From positions 1,426,001 to 1,490,000 of the forward strand of contig CAWGHD010000002.1 in assembly GCA_963822295.1 (NCBI GenBank): a DNA stretch of 64,000 bases, read 5' to 3'. Of this stretch, positions 16,682 through 28,010 are shown in pieces. Numbering within the stretch: position 1 is the first letter of the stretch; every line of letters begins with the position of its first letter. The translations under genes and the position numbers were made by a program. The notes beneath the pieces were generated by a model. That model made no database searches and had not been told where the DNA came from. It saw only the letters and a program-made list of their open reading frames with translations. This DNA comes from VRUE01 sp963822295. GTDB lineage: Bacteria > Actinomycetota > Thermoleophilia > Solirubrobacterales > 70-9.

Positions 16682-17391
16682 TCGCGGCCTTCCTACCCCA
16701 GGCCTCGATCGAGGGCGCGATCGAGTTCATCTTCGAGCCGCAGCCCTCGAACGTGACCGGCGGCAAGCTGGTCGGGGGATTCGACCAGACCGTGGAGCTG
16801 GCGCTCACGCAGCTCGAAGTGACGGTCTTTGCGCTGGCGCTTTCGCTGGTCGTCGCTCTGCCGCTCGGTCTCTACCTGGGGCACCGGGGCGTCGGCGGGT
16901 TCCTCGCGGTCGGCATCGGGAACGCGGGGCGCGCGATCCCCGAGCTCGCCCTGATCGCCTTCATGGCGGCCTGGATCGGCGTCGGCGTCGGCAACCTGAC
17001 GATCGCGCTCGCCGTCCTCGGCGTGCCGCCGATCCTCACCAACGCCTACGTCGGCGTCCGCCAGGTCGAGCGTGCGCCGGTCGAAGCGGCGCGTGGGATC
17101 GGGATGAGCGAGCTCGGGATCCTGCTCAAGGTCGAGATGCCGCTTGCGATCCCGACGCTGATGGCCGGGGTCCGGCTGGCGACGATCGCGATCATCAGCA
17201 CGGCGACAATCGCGCCGCTGGCCGGCGTCGAAACCCTCGGCGACTACATCCTCAACGAAAACGTATACGGCGAGAACGGCGTGATCGCGGGCGCGATCGT
17301 CGTCGCCCTGATGGCGCTCGCCCTCGAGCTGCTGCTCGCGCTGCTGCAGCGCCGCATGACTTCAAAGGGACTCGAGGAGAGCCCCGCGTAG
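16678..17391 (+). CDS. opuCD: glycine betaine/choline ABC transporter permease 2
   Basis: 237 residues from ATG 16678, overlapping the previous stop as ATGA. Features: IEFIFEPQPSN near the N-terminus, six membrane helices, and the ATPase-contact loop AARGIGMSELGILLKVEMPL. The sequence AIPELALIAFMAAWIGVGVG is typical of OpuCB/OpuCD permeases. Acts as heterodimer partner of the preceding permease in the inner membrane. The following binding-protein gene starts 36 bases downstream, with its own AGGAG site. Confidence 0.9.
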   Translation: MIAAFLPQASIEGAIEFIFEPQPSNVTGGKLVGGFDQTVELALTQLEVTVFALALSLVVALPLGLYLGHRGVGGFLAVGIGNAGRAIPELALIAFMAAWIGVGVGNLTIALAVLGVPPILTNAYVGVRQVERAPVEAARGIGMSELGILLKVEMPLAIPTLMAGVRLATIAIISTATIAPLAGVETLGDYILNENVYGENGVIAGAIVVALMALALELLLALLQRRMTSKGLEESPA

Positions 17392-17427
17392 GCGATGTGT
17401 CAATCCAACGACAGGAGAGATGAACCG

Positions 17428-18426
17428 ATGAGGACCAAGACAACCCGGTTGAGCGTATGGGTGACCTGTTTAGGGCTCGCGCTCGTCCTGAGCCTCGGCG
17501 TCGCCGCATGCGGTGATTCCGATGACGACACCGACGGAGGAGACACGACCAGCGCCGAAGGCGGAGGAGGGGCGATCGTCTCCAACCCCGACAACGGCAA
17601 GGTGACCCTGACCATCGGGTCGAAGAACTTCCCCGAACAGGAAATTCTCGGCGAGATCTACGCGCAGGCCCTGTCCGCGGCCGGCTACAAGACCAAGACC
17701 GACCTCAACCTCGGCTCCGAAACGGTGGCGCTGAAAACGCTGAAGGCGGGTCAGATCTCCGGCTATCCGGAGTACGCCAGCACGGCGCTGACCTCGTTCT
17801 TCGGGCTCGAACCCGAGGAAGTGCCCGCCGACGCCCAGGAGGCCTACGAGAAATCGAAATCCGAATTCGAAACGGAAGGGCTGACCGCGTTCCCGCCCAC
17901 CCCGTTCGCCAGCGCCAACGCCGTCGGGACCCTGAAAGAGACGGCTGACGAACTGGAACTCGAAACGGTCTCCGACCTCGAGGGCCGCTCCGAAGACCTG
18001 ACCCTGTACGGCTCACCCGAGTGCCGCCAGCGGATCGACTGCCTGGCCGGGCTCGAAAAACTGTACGGGCTCAAATTCGGCTCGTTCAAACCGGTCGACA
18101 TCGGCCTCCGCTACACGGTCCTCGAAAAAGGCCAGGCCGACCTCTCGATCCTGTTCACCACCGACCCGCAGCTCGCGGCGGAGAGCGACAAATTCGTGAT
18201 CCTCGAAGACGACAAGGAAGTCTTCCCGGCGGGCAACGTGATGTTCGTGACCACCGAGGAGGTCGCCAATGAAGCCGGGCCCGATCTCGAAGGGACGATC
18301 GTCGAGGTCCAGGAGGGGCTGACCCTCGAGGTCATGCAGGAGCTCGACGCCAGGGTCGAACTCGAAAAACAGACGGCCAAGGAGGCCGCGGCGGCGTACC
18401 TCAGTGAAGCGGGGTACACCGGCTAA
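17428..18426 (+). CDS. opuCC: glycine betaine/choline ABC transporter substrate-binding lipoprotein
   Basis: 332 residues from ATG 17428, preferred over ATG 17395 because AGGAG precedes it and it starts a clean lipoprotein signal (LGLALVLSLGVAAC, lipobox VAAC). An acidic linker with GGDTTSAEGGGG follows. The OpuAC/OsmF domain begins VTLTIGSKNFPEQEILGEIY and includes LNLGSETVALKTLKAGQISG and EYASTALTSFFG. It should bind a quaternary amine with aromatic residues and deliver it to the two permeases. Last gene of the operon; its stop overlaps the convergent MFS gene by four bases. Confidence 0.91.
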   Translation: MRTKTTRLSVWVTCLGLALVLSLGVAACGDSDDDTDGGDTTSAEGGGGAIVSNPDNGKVTLTIGSKNFPEQEILGEIYAQALSAAGYKTKTDLNLGSETVALKTLKAGQISGYPEYASTALTSFFGLEPEEVPADAQEAYEKSKSEFETEGLTAFPPTPFASANAVGTLKETADELELETVSDLEGRSEDLTLYGSPECRQRIDCLAGLEKLYGLKFGSFKPVDIGLRYTVLEKGQADLSILFTTDPQLAAESDKFVILEDDKEVFPAGNVMFVTTEEVANEAGPDLEGTIVEVQEGLTLEVMQELDARVELEKQTAKEAAAAYLSEAGYTG

Positions 18427-19670
18427 ACGAGAGCAGGAGCCGTGCTGCTTCGCCGGGTTTCGCTTTCGCGGAGCCTGGCGAAGCAGATGCGGGCCGCCCA
18501 GGCGGCGGAGATGCCGGTGATGCCGGCGAGCAGGAGGGCGACGCGGGGGTCGTAGGCCTGGGAGAGCCAGCCGACGAGGGGGGCGCCGATCGGGGTCGAG
18601 CCGAGGAAGACCACCGAGTAGAGGGCCATCACCCTCCCCCGCATCTCCGGGGCGACGGCGAGCTGGAGGGTCGAGTTGATCGTCGCCGCGAAGGTGACCG
18701 CGGCGGCGCCGAGCCCGGCGAGCATCGGGAGCGCAAGCGCCAGCGAGGGCATCGCCGCGGAGAGCAGCGCCAGGACCCCGAAGGCGAGGGCGCCGGCGGC
18801 GATCAGGCGCGGGCCGGTTCTGCCGTGGGCGCCGTTGACCAGGGCGCCGGCGATCGAGCCGACCGCCATCGCCGAGACCAGCGCCCCGTAGGTCGTCGCG
18901 CCGCCGTCGAAGCTGAACTTCGCCAGCAGCGGCAGGACCACCTGGAAGTTGAAGCCGAGCGTCCCGACCAGCGCCATCAGCGCCAGCGGCACGGCCAGCT
19001 CCGGGGTGGCGCGGACGTAGCGCAGCCCGGCGCGGATCGCGCCCGGCTCGCGGGGCGCGACGGGCGCCGCGTGCAGGCCGCGGGGGTCCATCCCCCAGAG
19101 CGCGACGATCATCGCGACGAAGGTGAGCGCGTTGATCGCGAAGCAGGGGACGACCCCGAAGCCGGCGATCAGCAGGCCGGCGACCCCGGGGCCCGCGAGC
19201 CGCGCCGCCTGGACGATGACGCTGTTGAGGCTGACCGCGTTGACGACCCGGTCCGGCCCGACCATCTCGAAGACGAAGCTCTGGCGGGTCGGGTTGTCGA
19301 CCGCGTTGACGCTGCCCATCGCGAAGACCGCGAGATAGACCATCCAGGGGGCGACTACTCCGGTCGCGGTGACCGCGAAGAGGCCGATCGCCGGGATCGC
19401 CATCAGCGCCTGGGTCAGGATCAGCAGCCGCCGCTTCGACATCCGGTCGGCGAGCAGGCCGCCCCAGGCCCCGATCAGCAGCATCGGCAGGAACTGGAGG
19501 GCCGTGGTCAGCCCGACGGCGACGCCGGAGTCGGTCAGCTCGAGGATCAGCCAGACCGCCGCCACCGTCTGCATCCAGGTGCCCGAGAGCGAGACGAGCT
19601 GTCCCGTGAAGTAGCGCCTGTAGTTGGGGACGGTGAGGGAGTCGAAGCTGCGGCGGACGGCGGCGCTCAA
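18423..19670 (-). CDS. MFS transporter (EntS/multidrug exporter type)
   Basis: 415 residues with about twelve membrane helices. The N-terminus NYRRYFTGQLVSLSGTWMQ, the loop LLADRMSKRRLLILTQA (MFS motif A variant) and NPTRQSFVFEMVGPD place it in the EntS-like/DHA3 exporter group. Probably exports a toxic compound or siderophore-like molecule. Its start overlaps the stop of the upstream MarR gene by four bases, so the exporter is expected to be controlled by that repressor. Confidence 0.88.
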   Translation of the reverse strand: MSAAVRRSFDSLTVPNYRRYFTGQLVSLSGTWMQTVAAVWLILELTDSGVAVGLTTALQFLPMLLIGAWGGLLADRMSKRRLLILTQALMAIPAIGLFAVTATGVVAPWMVYLAVFAMGSVNAVDNPTRQSFVFEMVGPDRVVNAVSLNSVIVQAARLAGPGVAGLLIAGFGVVPCFAINALTFVAMIVALWGMDPRGLHAAPVAPREPGAIRAGLRYVRATPELAVPLALMALVGTLGFNFQVVLPLLAKFSFDGGATTYGALVSAMAVGSIAGALVNGAHGRTGPRLIAAGALAFGVLALLSAAMPSLALALPMLAGLGAAAVTFAATINSTLQLAVAPEMRGRVMALYSVVFLGSTPIGAPLVGWLSQAYDPRVALLLAGITGISAAWAARICFARLRESETRRSSTAPALV

Positions 19671-20131
19671 CGGCGCTCCTCCAAGATCCCCTCGAGGATC
19701 TCGGCGGCGCGTTCCAGGGTGGCGACGTCGGACTCGGGAAGATCGCGCATGCGGCGCGCCAGATAGGCGTTCTTGCGTCCGCGCAGGCGGCGCAGGCGCT
19801 CGCGGCCGGCGGCGTTGATGCTGACCAGGGAGCTGCGGCCGTCGCTGGGATCCGGCGCGCGGTCGATCAGCCCTGCCTCCTCGAGCACGCCCAGCGTGCG
19901 GGTCGCGGTCGGCCGCTTGATCCGCTCGATCTCGGCCAGCTCGCTCGGAGTCAGCGGGCCGTGGCGTTCGACCGTGGCCAGGGTCGAGGCGGAGTTGGGC
20001 GAGAGCTCGGTCCCCGCCCCCGCGGCCTCCTGACGCAGCCGCCGCGCGGTGCGCACGATCGCGAACCGCAGCCTCGCGGCGGACTCGGCGAGCCTGGTGT
20101 CCGGGGTGGTGGTCGGGACGCGGATATTCAT
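19667..20131 (-). CDS. MarR-family transcriptional regulator
   Basis: 154 residues. Winged helix: STLATVERHGPLTPSELAEI, recognition region RIKRPTATRTLGVLEEAGLI, wing DRAPDPSDGRSSLVSINAAG. Flanking helices give the dimer interface. It sits immediately upstream of, and translationally coupled to, an MFS exporter; this is the usual layout for a ligand-released repressor of an efflux pump. A palindrome 14 bp upstream of the start codon is the probable operator. Confidence 0.9.
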   Translation of the reverse strand: MNIRVPTTTPDTRLAESAARLRFAIVRTARRLRQEAAGAGTELSPNSASTLATVERHGPLTPSELAEIERIKRPTATRTLGVLEEAGLIDRAPDPSDGRSSLVSINAAGRERLRRLRGRKNAYLARRMRDLPESDVATLERAAEILEGILEERR

Positions 20132-20144
20132 TAGCGTTGATAAT

Positions 20145-20159
20145 TAGTTTAGCAAACTA
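20145..20159. promoter_or_regulatory. probable MarR operator palindrome
   Basis: Perfect six-base arms TAGTTT and AAACTA separated by AGC, in an AT-rich patch that stands out from the surrounding GC-rich DNA. It lies 14 bp upstream of the marR start, where the promoter should be. Size and symmetry match typical MarR-dimer sites. Binding here would give autoregulation and exporter control. Confidence 0.6.
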
Positions 20160-20230
20160 CTTTTGCCGCCCAAGCGACCACCTGTCCCCGGGGCAGGCAA
20201 ATGGGACCGACAGGCGGGTACCGACGCGGC

Positions 20231-21655
<1,425 letters not shown>

Positions 21656-21751
21656 CGGTAATGCGTCTCCTGATCGGTTGATTGCCCGGCAATGGTACGC
21701 GAAGGGTGAGCGCGGCCGGGCCACCCGATTCCGGGGGCGGTACTTCGGGTT

Positions 21752-21790
21752 GTGGCTCCTTTTCGTCCATATGGAAGGAAAAGGAGCCAC
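21752..21790. repeat. 39-bp near-perfect palindrome at the start of the DUF559 gene
   Basis: Twelve-base perfect arms, GTGGCTCCTTTT (21752-21763) and AAAAGGAGCCAC (21779-21790), enclose 15 bases that contain a second palindrome, TCCATATGGA. The putative ATG of the DUF559 gene (21771) lies at the centre. The stem has T4/A4 tracts like the hairpin at 41863-41897. It is not followed by a T-run on either strand, and it lies between divergent genes, so a plain terminator role is unlikely here. Confidence 0.75.
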
Positions 21791-22631
21791 AGCGGATGGC
21801 GTGGTGGCGCATATCGCGGCCGCCCAGCACGGGGTCGTTTCGAGGAGGCAGCTGCTCGAGGCCGGTCTGAGCGCAGGGCAGATAGATGGGCGCGTTCGGC
21901 TCGCCCGACTGCACCGGATGCATAGGGGCGTCTACGCGGTCGGACATCCGAACCCCTCGCAGAAAGGCCGATGGATGGCCGCCGTGCTCGCCGGCGAACA
22001 GGAGGGACGCGAGGCGCACCTGAGCCACCGCAGCGCCGCTGAACTGTGGGGCTTTCTCGATGTCAGCCGAGGGCTGTTCGACGTGACTCTTGCCGGCGAG
22101 GGCGGAGCCAGGCGGCGGGGGGGCATCCGGATTCACCGCTCCCGAACGCTGGAGCGTGCCGATACGACGCGTCGGTATGGGATTCCGGTCACGACTCCCG
22201 TGCGGACGATTTCCGATCTGCGGCGAGCGAAGCCGAGCCGCGGAGGCGCCAATGCCGAACAGCTGAGACGGGCGATAAGGCAGGCCGCGGCGGTCGGCTT
22301 GCCGGCCGAGGAGGCCTCGGAGACGAAGGGGACGAGAAGCGATCTGGAGCTCGCGTTCCTCGAGATCTGCATACGGCATCGCCTGCCCCGGCCGGAGGTC
22401 AATGTGAAAGTTGGGGGAATCGAGGTCGACTTCTTCTGGCGCCGGCGGAAGGCGATCGTCGAAACCGATGGCTGGCGCTATCACCGCGGTCGCGTCGCCT
22501 TCGACAACGACCGCGAACGAGACCTCACACTGCGCGAGCTCGGATTCGATGTGGTGAGGCTCTCCGAAAGGCAAATCGAACAGGAACCCGACAGAGTCGT
22601 ATCAGTGCTCACATGTCTGCTGGGGGCATGA
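21771..22631 (+). CDS. DUF559 (Vsr-like) protein with AbiEi-type N-terminal winged helix
   Basis: 286 residues if started at ATG 21771; GTG codons about ten residues further on are alternatives, because ATG 21771 lies inside a palindrome without a clear ribosome site. N-terminus: VVAHIAAAQHGVVSRRQLLE with HRMHRGVYAVGHP, as in AbiEi antitoxin-like domains. C-terminus: a DUF559 endonuclease-like fold with VDFFWRRRKAIVETDGWRYH and FDNDRERDLTLRELGFDVVR, related to Vsr/PD-(D/E)xK nucleases. Base composition is a little lower in GC than its neighbours. Function is unknown; nuclease activity is an inference from the fold. Confidence 0.75.
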   Translation: MEGKGATADGVVAHIAAAQHGVVSRRQLLEAGLSAGQIDGRVRLARLHRMHRGVYAVGHPNPSQKGRWMAAVLAGEQEGREAHLSHRSAAELWGFLDVSRGLFDVTLAGEGGARRRGGIRIHRSRTLERADTTRRYGIPVTTPVRTISDLRRAKPSRGGANAEQLRRAIRQAAAVGLPAEEASETKGTRSDLELAFLEICIRHRLPRPEVNVKVGGIEVDFFWRRRKAIVETDGWRYHRGRVAFDNDRERDLTLRELGFDVVRLSERQIEQEPDRVVSVLTCLLGA

Positions 22632-22668
22632 GGCTGGGAGGGTGAGGTGGGCGGGGGGACCGAGGGAC

Positions 22669-24636
<1,968 letters not shown>

Positions 24637-24646
24637 GCCCCGCAGA

Positions 24647-25870
24647 CTAGTAGCCGGGTGGGTGGCGGGCTATGAAGCCTTCGGGGGTGTAGACCGGTTC
24701 CGAGTGCCAGCGCGGGCCGGCGCCGCCGGAGGTGTCGAAGGCGAGGCCGGCGATGATCATCCAGGCGTGGCCCGAGTTGCCGTAGACGGTGATCCACTGG
24801 CCGGCGCCCGGTTCGCCCCAGGTGGTCAGGCCGGTCGAGTCGAGCGGGCTTTCGAGGAAGCCACCGCCGTGCAGCGCGTAGCTGACCGCGCCCGAGCAGT
24901 CGTAGCCGGAGGATTCGAAGGACCCGTGGCCGCCGCCCCAGACGTAGGGCGTGGTGGCGATCGCGTTGGCCGCTTCGATCGCGGCCTTGACCGCGGCCGG
25001 CGCGCTCGCCGGGATGCTCGCCTGGCTTTCGGAGATGAATTCGGCCTGCTGGCCGGGGGTCAGCGGCGCCGGCGTCGAGGGGACCGGCGCGCCGGTGCTC
25101 GCCATCTGTTCGGAGATCGCCGCGAGGTCGTTGCCGAGCGCTTCCGAGCGCGAGGAGAGCTCGTCGAGGGCCCGCTGTCGCGCCGCCTGCGCGTCCTTGA
25201 GCTCGGCGAAGCGCGCCTCCGCCTCATCGCGCGCCGCCGCGACCTCGCGCTCCTTGACCGCGATCGTGTCGCGGGCGTCCTTGATCCGCAGGCGGACCGC
25301 CGTCATCCGCTTCACCGCGGCCCGCGCTTCGTCGCGCAGCCCCTTGACCCGGGCGGCGACCGCGTCGTCGTAGTCCTGGATCTGGCTCAGGTAGTCGGCG
25401 CGGGCGCTGACCTCGGACCAGCTCGAGGAGTCCAGCACCACGTTCAGCATGTCGGGGCTGCCGCTCTCGTAGATCGCGACCAGCCGGTCGCTCAATACCT
25501 TGAGGGCCCGCTGGAGCCGGTCGCGGACCTCGGCCAGGTGGCGCTTGTCGGCGGCCAGCTGCTTCGTCGCGGCGTCGAGCTCGCGCTGCTTTTCCTCCAG
25601 CTCGGCCTCGATCGCCGCCTGTTCCTGGCGCAGCGCCGAGACTTCGCCGATCATCGAGTCGATCGCGCGGTTCTGCTCGGCGATCGTCGCGGTCAGCGAG
25701 CTTTCGCTCTCACGCACCTCGTCGAGCTTGCCGCGCGTCTCGTCGTATTCCTCCTGGAGCGTCTCCGCGGGTGCGCTCGACCCGCCTGCGGCCATCGCGC
25801 AGACGATCGTGAGCACGAGCGCCGCGCAGAAGAGCAGGCGCCTGGGGTTACCCGACAGAGAGGCGTACAT
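24647..25870 (-). CDS. NlpC/P60 peptidoglycan hydrolase with long coiled coil
   Basis: 407 residues. Signal peptide RRLLFCAALVLTIVCAMAAG; a coiled-coil region of about 210 residues (ETLQEEYDETRGKLDEVRES to ALGNDLAAISEQMA); a Pro/Thr linker; and a C-terminal NlpC/P60 domain with catalytic Cys in SSGYDCSGAVSYALH and His in YGNSGHAWMII. It resembles RipA/CwlO-type D,L-endopeptidases that cut peptide cross-bridges during growth and division. In related proteins the coiled coil restrains or positions the enzyme, sometimes via FtsEX. It acts outside the membrane. Confidence 0.9.
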   Translation of the reverse strand: MYASLSGNPRRLLFCAALVLTIVCAMAAGGSSAPAETLQEEYDETRGKLDEVRESESSLTATIAEQNRAIDSMIGEVSALRQEQAAIEAELEEKQRELDAATKQLAADKRHLAEVRDRLQRALKVLSDRLVAIYESGSPDMLNVVLDSSSWSEVSARADYLSQIQDYDDAVAARVKGLRDEARAAVKRMTAVRLRIKDARDTIAVKEREVAAARDEAEARFAELKDAQAARQRALDELSSRSEALGNDLAAISEQMASTGAPVPSTPAPLTPGQQAEFISESQASIPASAPAAVKAAIEAANAIATTPYVWGGGHGSFESSGYDCSGAVSYALHGGGFLESPLDSTGLTTWGEPGAGQWITVYGNSGHAWMIIAGLAFDTSGGAGPRWHSEPVYTPEGFIARHPPGY

Positions 25871-25910
25871 CGACGGCGCAGGCTAACGGAGTCGGCTAAA
25901 GACTGTTAAT

Positions 25911-25940
25911 GGTTGCTAATAACCTGCAACCAAGGTTGCA
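25911..25940. repeat. inverted repeat cluster upstream of the NlpC/P60 gene
   Basis: A 16-bp palindrome (TGCAACC, AA, GGTTGCA at 25925-25940) is preceded by a third half-site GGTTGC at 25911-25916. The patch is AT-richer than its surroundings and lies 41-70 bases upstream of the NlpC/P60 start codon, where a promoter should be. It could be a repressor/activator site or part of a terminator for the gene ending at 25977. No T-run follows, which favours a protein-binding site. Confidence 0.45.
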
Positions 25941-25976
25941 AAAGCGGCGGCTTGCAGGAAAAACGAGCTGCCCGCA

Positions 25977-26366
25977 CTAGGCGAGCAGCTTCCCCTTCGC
26001 CTTCTCGAACTCCTCGGGTGAGAGCGCGCCCTTTTCCTTCAGCTCGTTGAGCTTGTGCAGTTCGTCCGCGGGAGAGCCGTGCGCCTGCTGCTGGATGTAG
26101 GAGTCCATCTGATGTTTCGCCTCCGCCTGGGCCGTGAGCGCCCGCTCCCGCATCCCGCTGCCGCGGGCGATCAGGTAGACCAGCGCGGCCAGGAACGGGA
26201 TGCAGACCAGGAAGATGACCCATCCCGCCTTCCCCCACCCCGAGATCTCGTGATCGCGGAAGAGGTCGCTGAGGATCGTGATCATGATCCAGATCCAGAT
26301 CACGAAGAAGAAGACCTGGAAGGCGACGAGCAGCGCTTCTCCAAACTCGATGTCGGCGAAGAACAA
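25977..26366 (-). CDS. SHOCT-domain membrane protein with PLDc_N-like helices
   Basis: 129 residues from TTG 26366, which has AGGA seven bases upstream. Two membrane helices (LLVAFQVFFFVIWIWIMITI and AGWVIFLVCIPFLAALVYLI) flank a loop with DLFRDHEISGWGKAGW, the PLDase N-terminal-like pattern. A cytoplasmic SHOCT motif ends the protein: DELHKLNELKEKGALSPEEF then EKAKGKLL. SHOCT modules mediate oligomerisation or contact with lipids. Specific role unknown. Confidence 0.82.
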   Translation of the reverse strand: MFFADIEFGEALLVAFQVFFFVIWIWIMITILSDLFRDHEISGWGKAGWVIFLVCIPFLAALVYLIARGSGMRERALTAQAEAKHQMDSYIQQQAHGSPADELHKLNELKEKGALSPEEFEKAKGKLLA

Positions 26367-26425
26367 AGTCGGGTCCTTTCGGCGGGGGCGGCGCGACCAC
26401 GAAGATCGCTTCGCCCAAACCTACC

Positions 26426-26809
26426 TCAGTCGACGACGATCTTGCCGGTCATTTCCGGGTGCAGCGAGCAGACGTAGCGGTAGGTGCCGCGGCCGTTGAA
26501 CTTGACCGCCGCCGCCGCGCCGGGTTTGATCCTGCCGGTGTCGAAGCTGCCGCCCTTGGTCGCGGTGTGCTTCTTGTTGGAGACGTTGGACCAGACGACC
26601 CGGTCGCCCGGAGAGATGCTCACGTTCTTGGGCGCGAAGAAGAAGTTCTTCATCGAGACCGTGACCGTCCTGCTCGCCGTCGCCGTTCCGGACGCCGGGG
26701 CCGAGAACGCGCCGCCGGTCACGAGCAGGAGCAGGGCGGTGAGGGCGACGATCGCGACGAGGGCCGCCACGCGTGCCCTGATCCCAAGATTCCCGGCGAT
26801 TGCCTGCAT
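26426..26809 (-). CDS. exported cupredoxin (plastocyanin-like)
   Basis: 127 residues. Uncleaved or cleaved N-terminal hydrophobic segment (VAALVAIVALTALLLLVTGG) and one cupredoxin domain beginning VSMKNFFFAPKNVSISPGD. Type I copper ligands are visible: His in NKKHTATKG, then Cys, His and Met in YRYVCSLHPEMTG. It should carry single electrons outside the membrane. A second, lipoprotein-anchored cupredoxin lies at 52518-52964. Confidence 0.88.
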   Translation of the reverse strand: MQAIAGNLGIRARVAALVAIVALTALLLLVTGGAFSAPASGTATASRTVTVSMKNFFFAPKNVSISPGDRVVWSNVSNKKHTATKGGSFDTGRIKPGAAAAVKFNGRGTYRYVCSLHPEMTGKIVVD

Positions 26810-26842
26810 CGCCCCTTTCTACGAAGCGACCGGCGGGAAGGT

Positions 26843-27577
26843 TCAAAAGCGCCGCGAAAAAAGCACGGCGGCGACCGAGGTGGCGAGGTTGAGGCTGGAG
26901 ACGCCCTCGCGCATCGGGATCCCCAGGCGGGCGTCGGCGCGGGCGAGCAGCTCGTCGCTGAGGCCGTAGCGCTCGGTCCCGAAGGCGAGCACGGCGCGCT
27001 CGGGCAGCTCGCCCGGGCGCAGGTCCTCGCCGCCGGGGTCGATCGCGATCAGCGCCCGATCGCTGTCGGGCAGCTCGCCGACCGCCGCCACCGGGAGCGC
27101 GTAGTGCAGGCCCGCCGCGCCGCGCAGCGCGTCCGGGTGCCAGGGGTCGTTGCCGCCGGTGGTGAGGACGCCGGCCGCGCCGGCTGCGGCCGCGACCCGC
27201 ACGCAGGCGCCCATGTTCCCCATCGTCCGCGGGTCCTCGAGCAGGACGACCGGGTTCGGGCCCGGGGCGGCCAGGACGGCGGCGGGGTCGGCCTCGGGCC
27301 GGCGGGCGATCGCGACCACGCCGGTGCGCGGCGCCTGCGGCACCAGCTGCGCGATCACGTCCTCGCCGACGGGGGTGACGCGGGCCGGCAGCGACGCCGC
27401 CAGGTCGGGCGCCAGCTCGGCGGCGAGGCGCCCCAGCTCCTCGGGGTCGGAGGCGACGGCCTCGGTGACGTCGGCGCCGAAGCGCAGGGCGTGCTTGAGG
27501 GCGTGGAAGCCCTCCAACACCGCCAGGCCGGGGTCGCGGCGCGCGGCCCGGTAACGCCGCACCAAGGCATCGTTCAC
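26843..27577 (-). CDS. TrmH/SpoU-family RNA 2'-O-methyltransferase
   Basis: 244 residues. The trefoil-knot motifs are all present: motif 1 NMGACVRVAAAAGAAGVL, motif 2 VLAFGTERYGLSDELL, motif 3 IPMREGVSSLNLATSVA. The N-terminal substrate-binding region includes VLEGFHALKHAL. It transfers a methyl group from SAM to a ribose 2'-OH in tRNA or rRNA; the target base cannot be told. Its start is divergent from the glyoxalase gene, 54 bp apart. Confidence 0.9.
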   Translation of the reverse strand: MNDALVRRYRAARRDPGLAVLEGFHALKHALRFGADVTEAVASDPEELGRLAAELAPDLAASLPARVTPVGEDVIAQLVPQAPRTGVVAIARRPEADPAAVLAAPGPNPVVLLEDPRTMGNMGACVRVAAAAGAAGVLTTGGNDPWHPDALRGAAGLHYALPVAAVGELPDSDRALIAIDPGGEDLRPGELPERAVLAFGTERYGLSDELLARADARLGIPMREGVSSLNLATSVAAVLFSRRF

Positions 27578-27631
27578 GGCCCAAGCATGATCGATCCGCC
27601 CCGGCCGCGGACGCTAGGCTTGCCGGCAGCG

Positions 27632-28010
27632 ATGCCGAGCTTCCTGCACACCTGTTACCGGATCGGCGACATCGACCGCTCGGTCGCCTTCTACGAGAGG
27701 CTCGGCTTCGAGGAGACGGCGCGGATGCCGATCGGCGACGAGGCGATCAACGTCTTCATGAACCTGCCCGGCGAGGACCCGCGCCTCGAGCTGACCTACA
27801 ACCACGGGGTCGACTCCTACGAGCTCGGGACCGGCTACAACCACATCGCGATCGCGGTCGACGACATCGACGGCACCCTCGCCGGCCTCGCCGAGCGAGG
27901 GGATCGAGCCGGAGAAGCCGCCCTACCGCCCCGGCGGCCGCACCGAGGGCCACCGGATCGCCTTCGTCCGCGACCCGGACGGGTACCGGGTCGAGCTGAT
28001 CGGTAACTAG
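27632..28010 (+). pseudogene. glyoxalase I (lactoylglutathione lyase), one-base frameshift
   Basis: The first 90 codons (MPSFLHTCYRIGDIDRSVAF, NVFMNLPGEDPRLELTYNHG, GTGYNHIAIAVDDIDG) form the usual glyoxalase VOC fold with metal His/Glu residues. A GGGG run at about 27899-27902 has one extra G relative to the expected frame. In the next frame the protein continues GIEPEKPPYRPGG, then HRIAFVRDPDGYRVELIGN to TAG 28010. Removing one G gives a normal 125-residue enzyme. The domain is complete across the break, so a consensus error is more likely than real decay. It normally detoxifies methylglyoxal. Confidence 0.8.

Noticed and set aside
20160..20230. Rho-independent terminator after ahcY (CCTG...CAGG hairpin)
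   Set aside because: The short GC-rich hairpin is imperfect and has no T-run; not strong enough to call.
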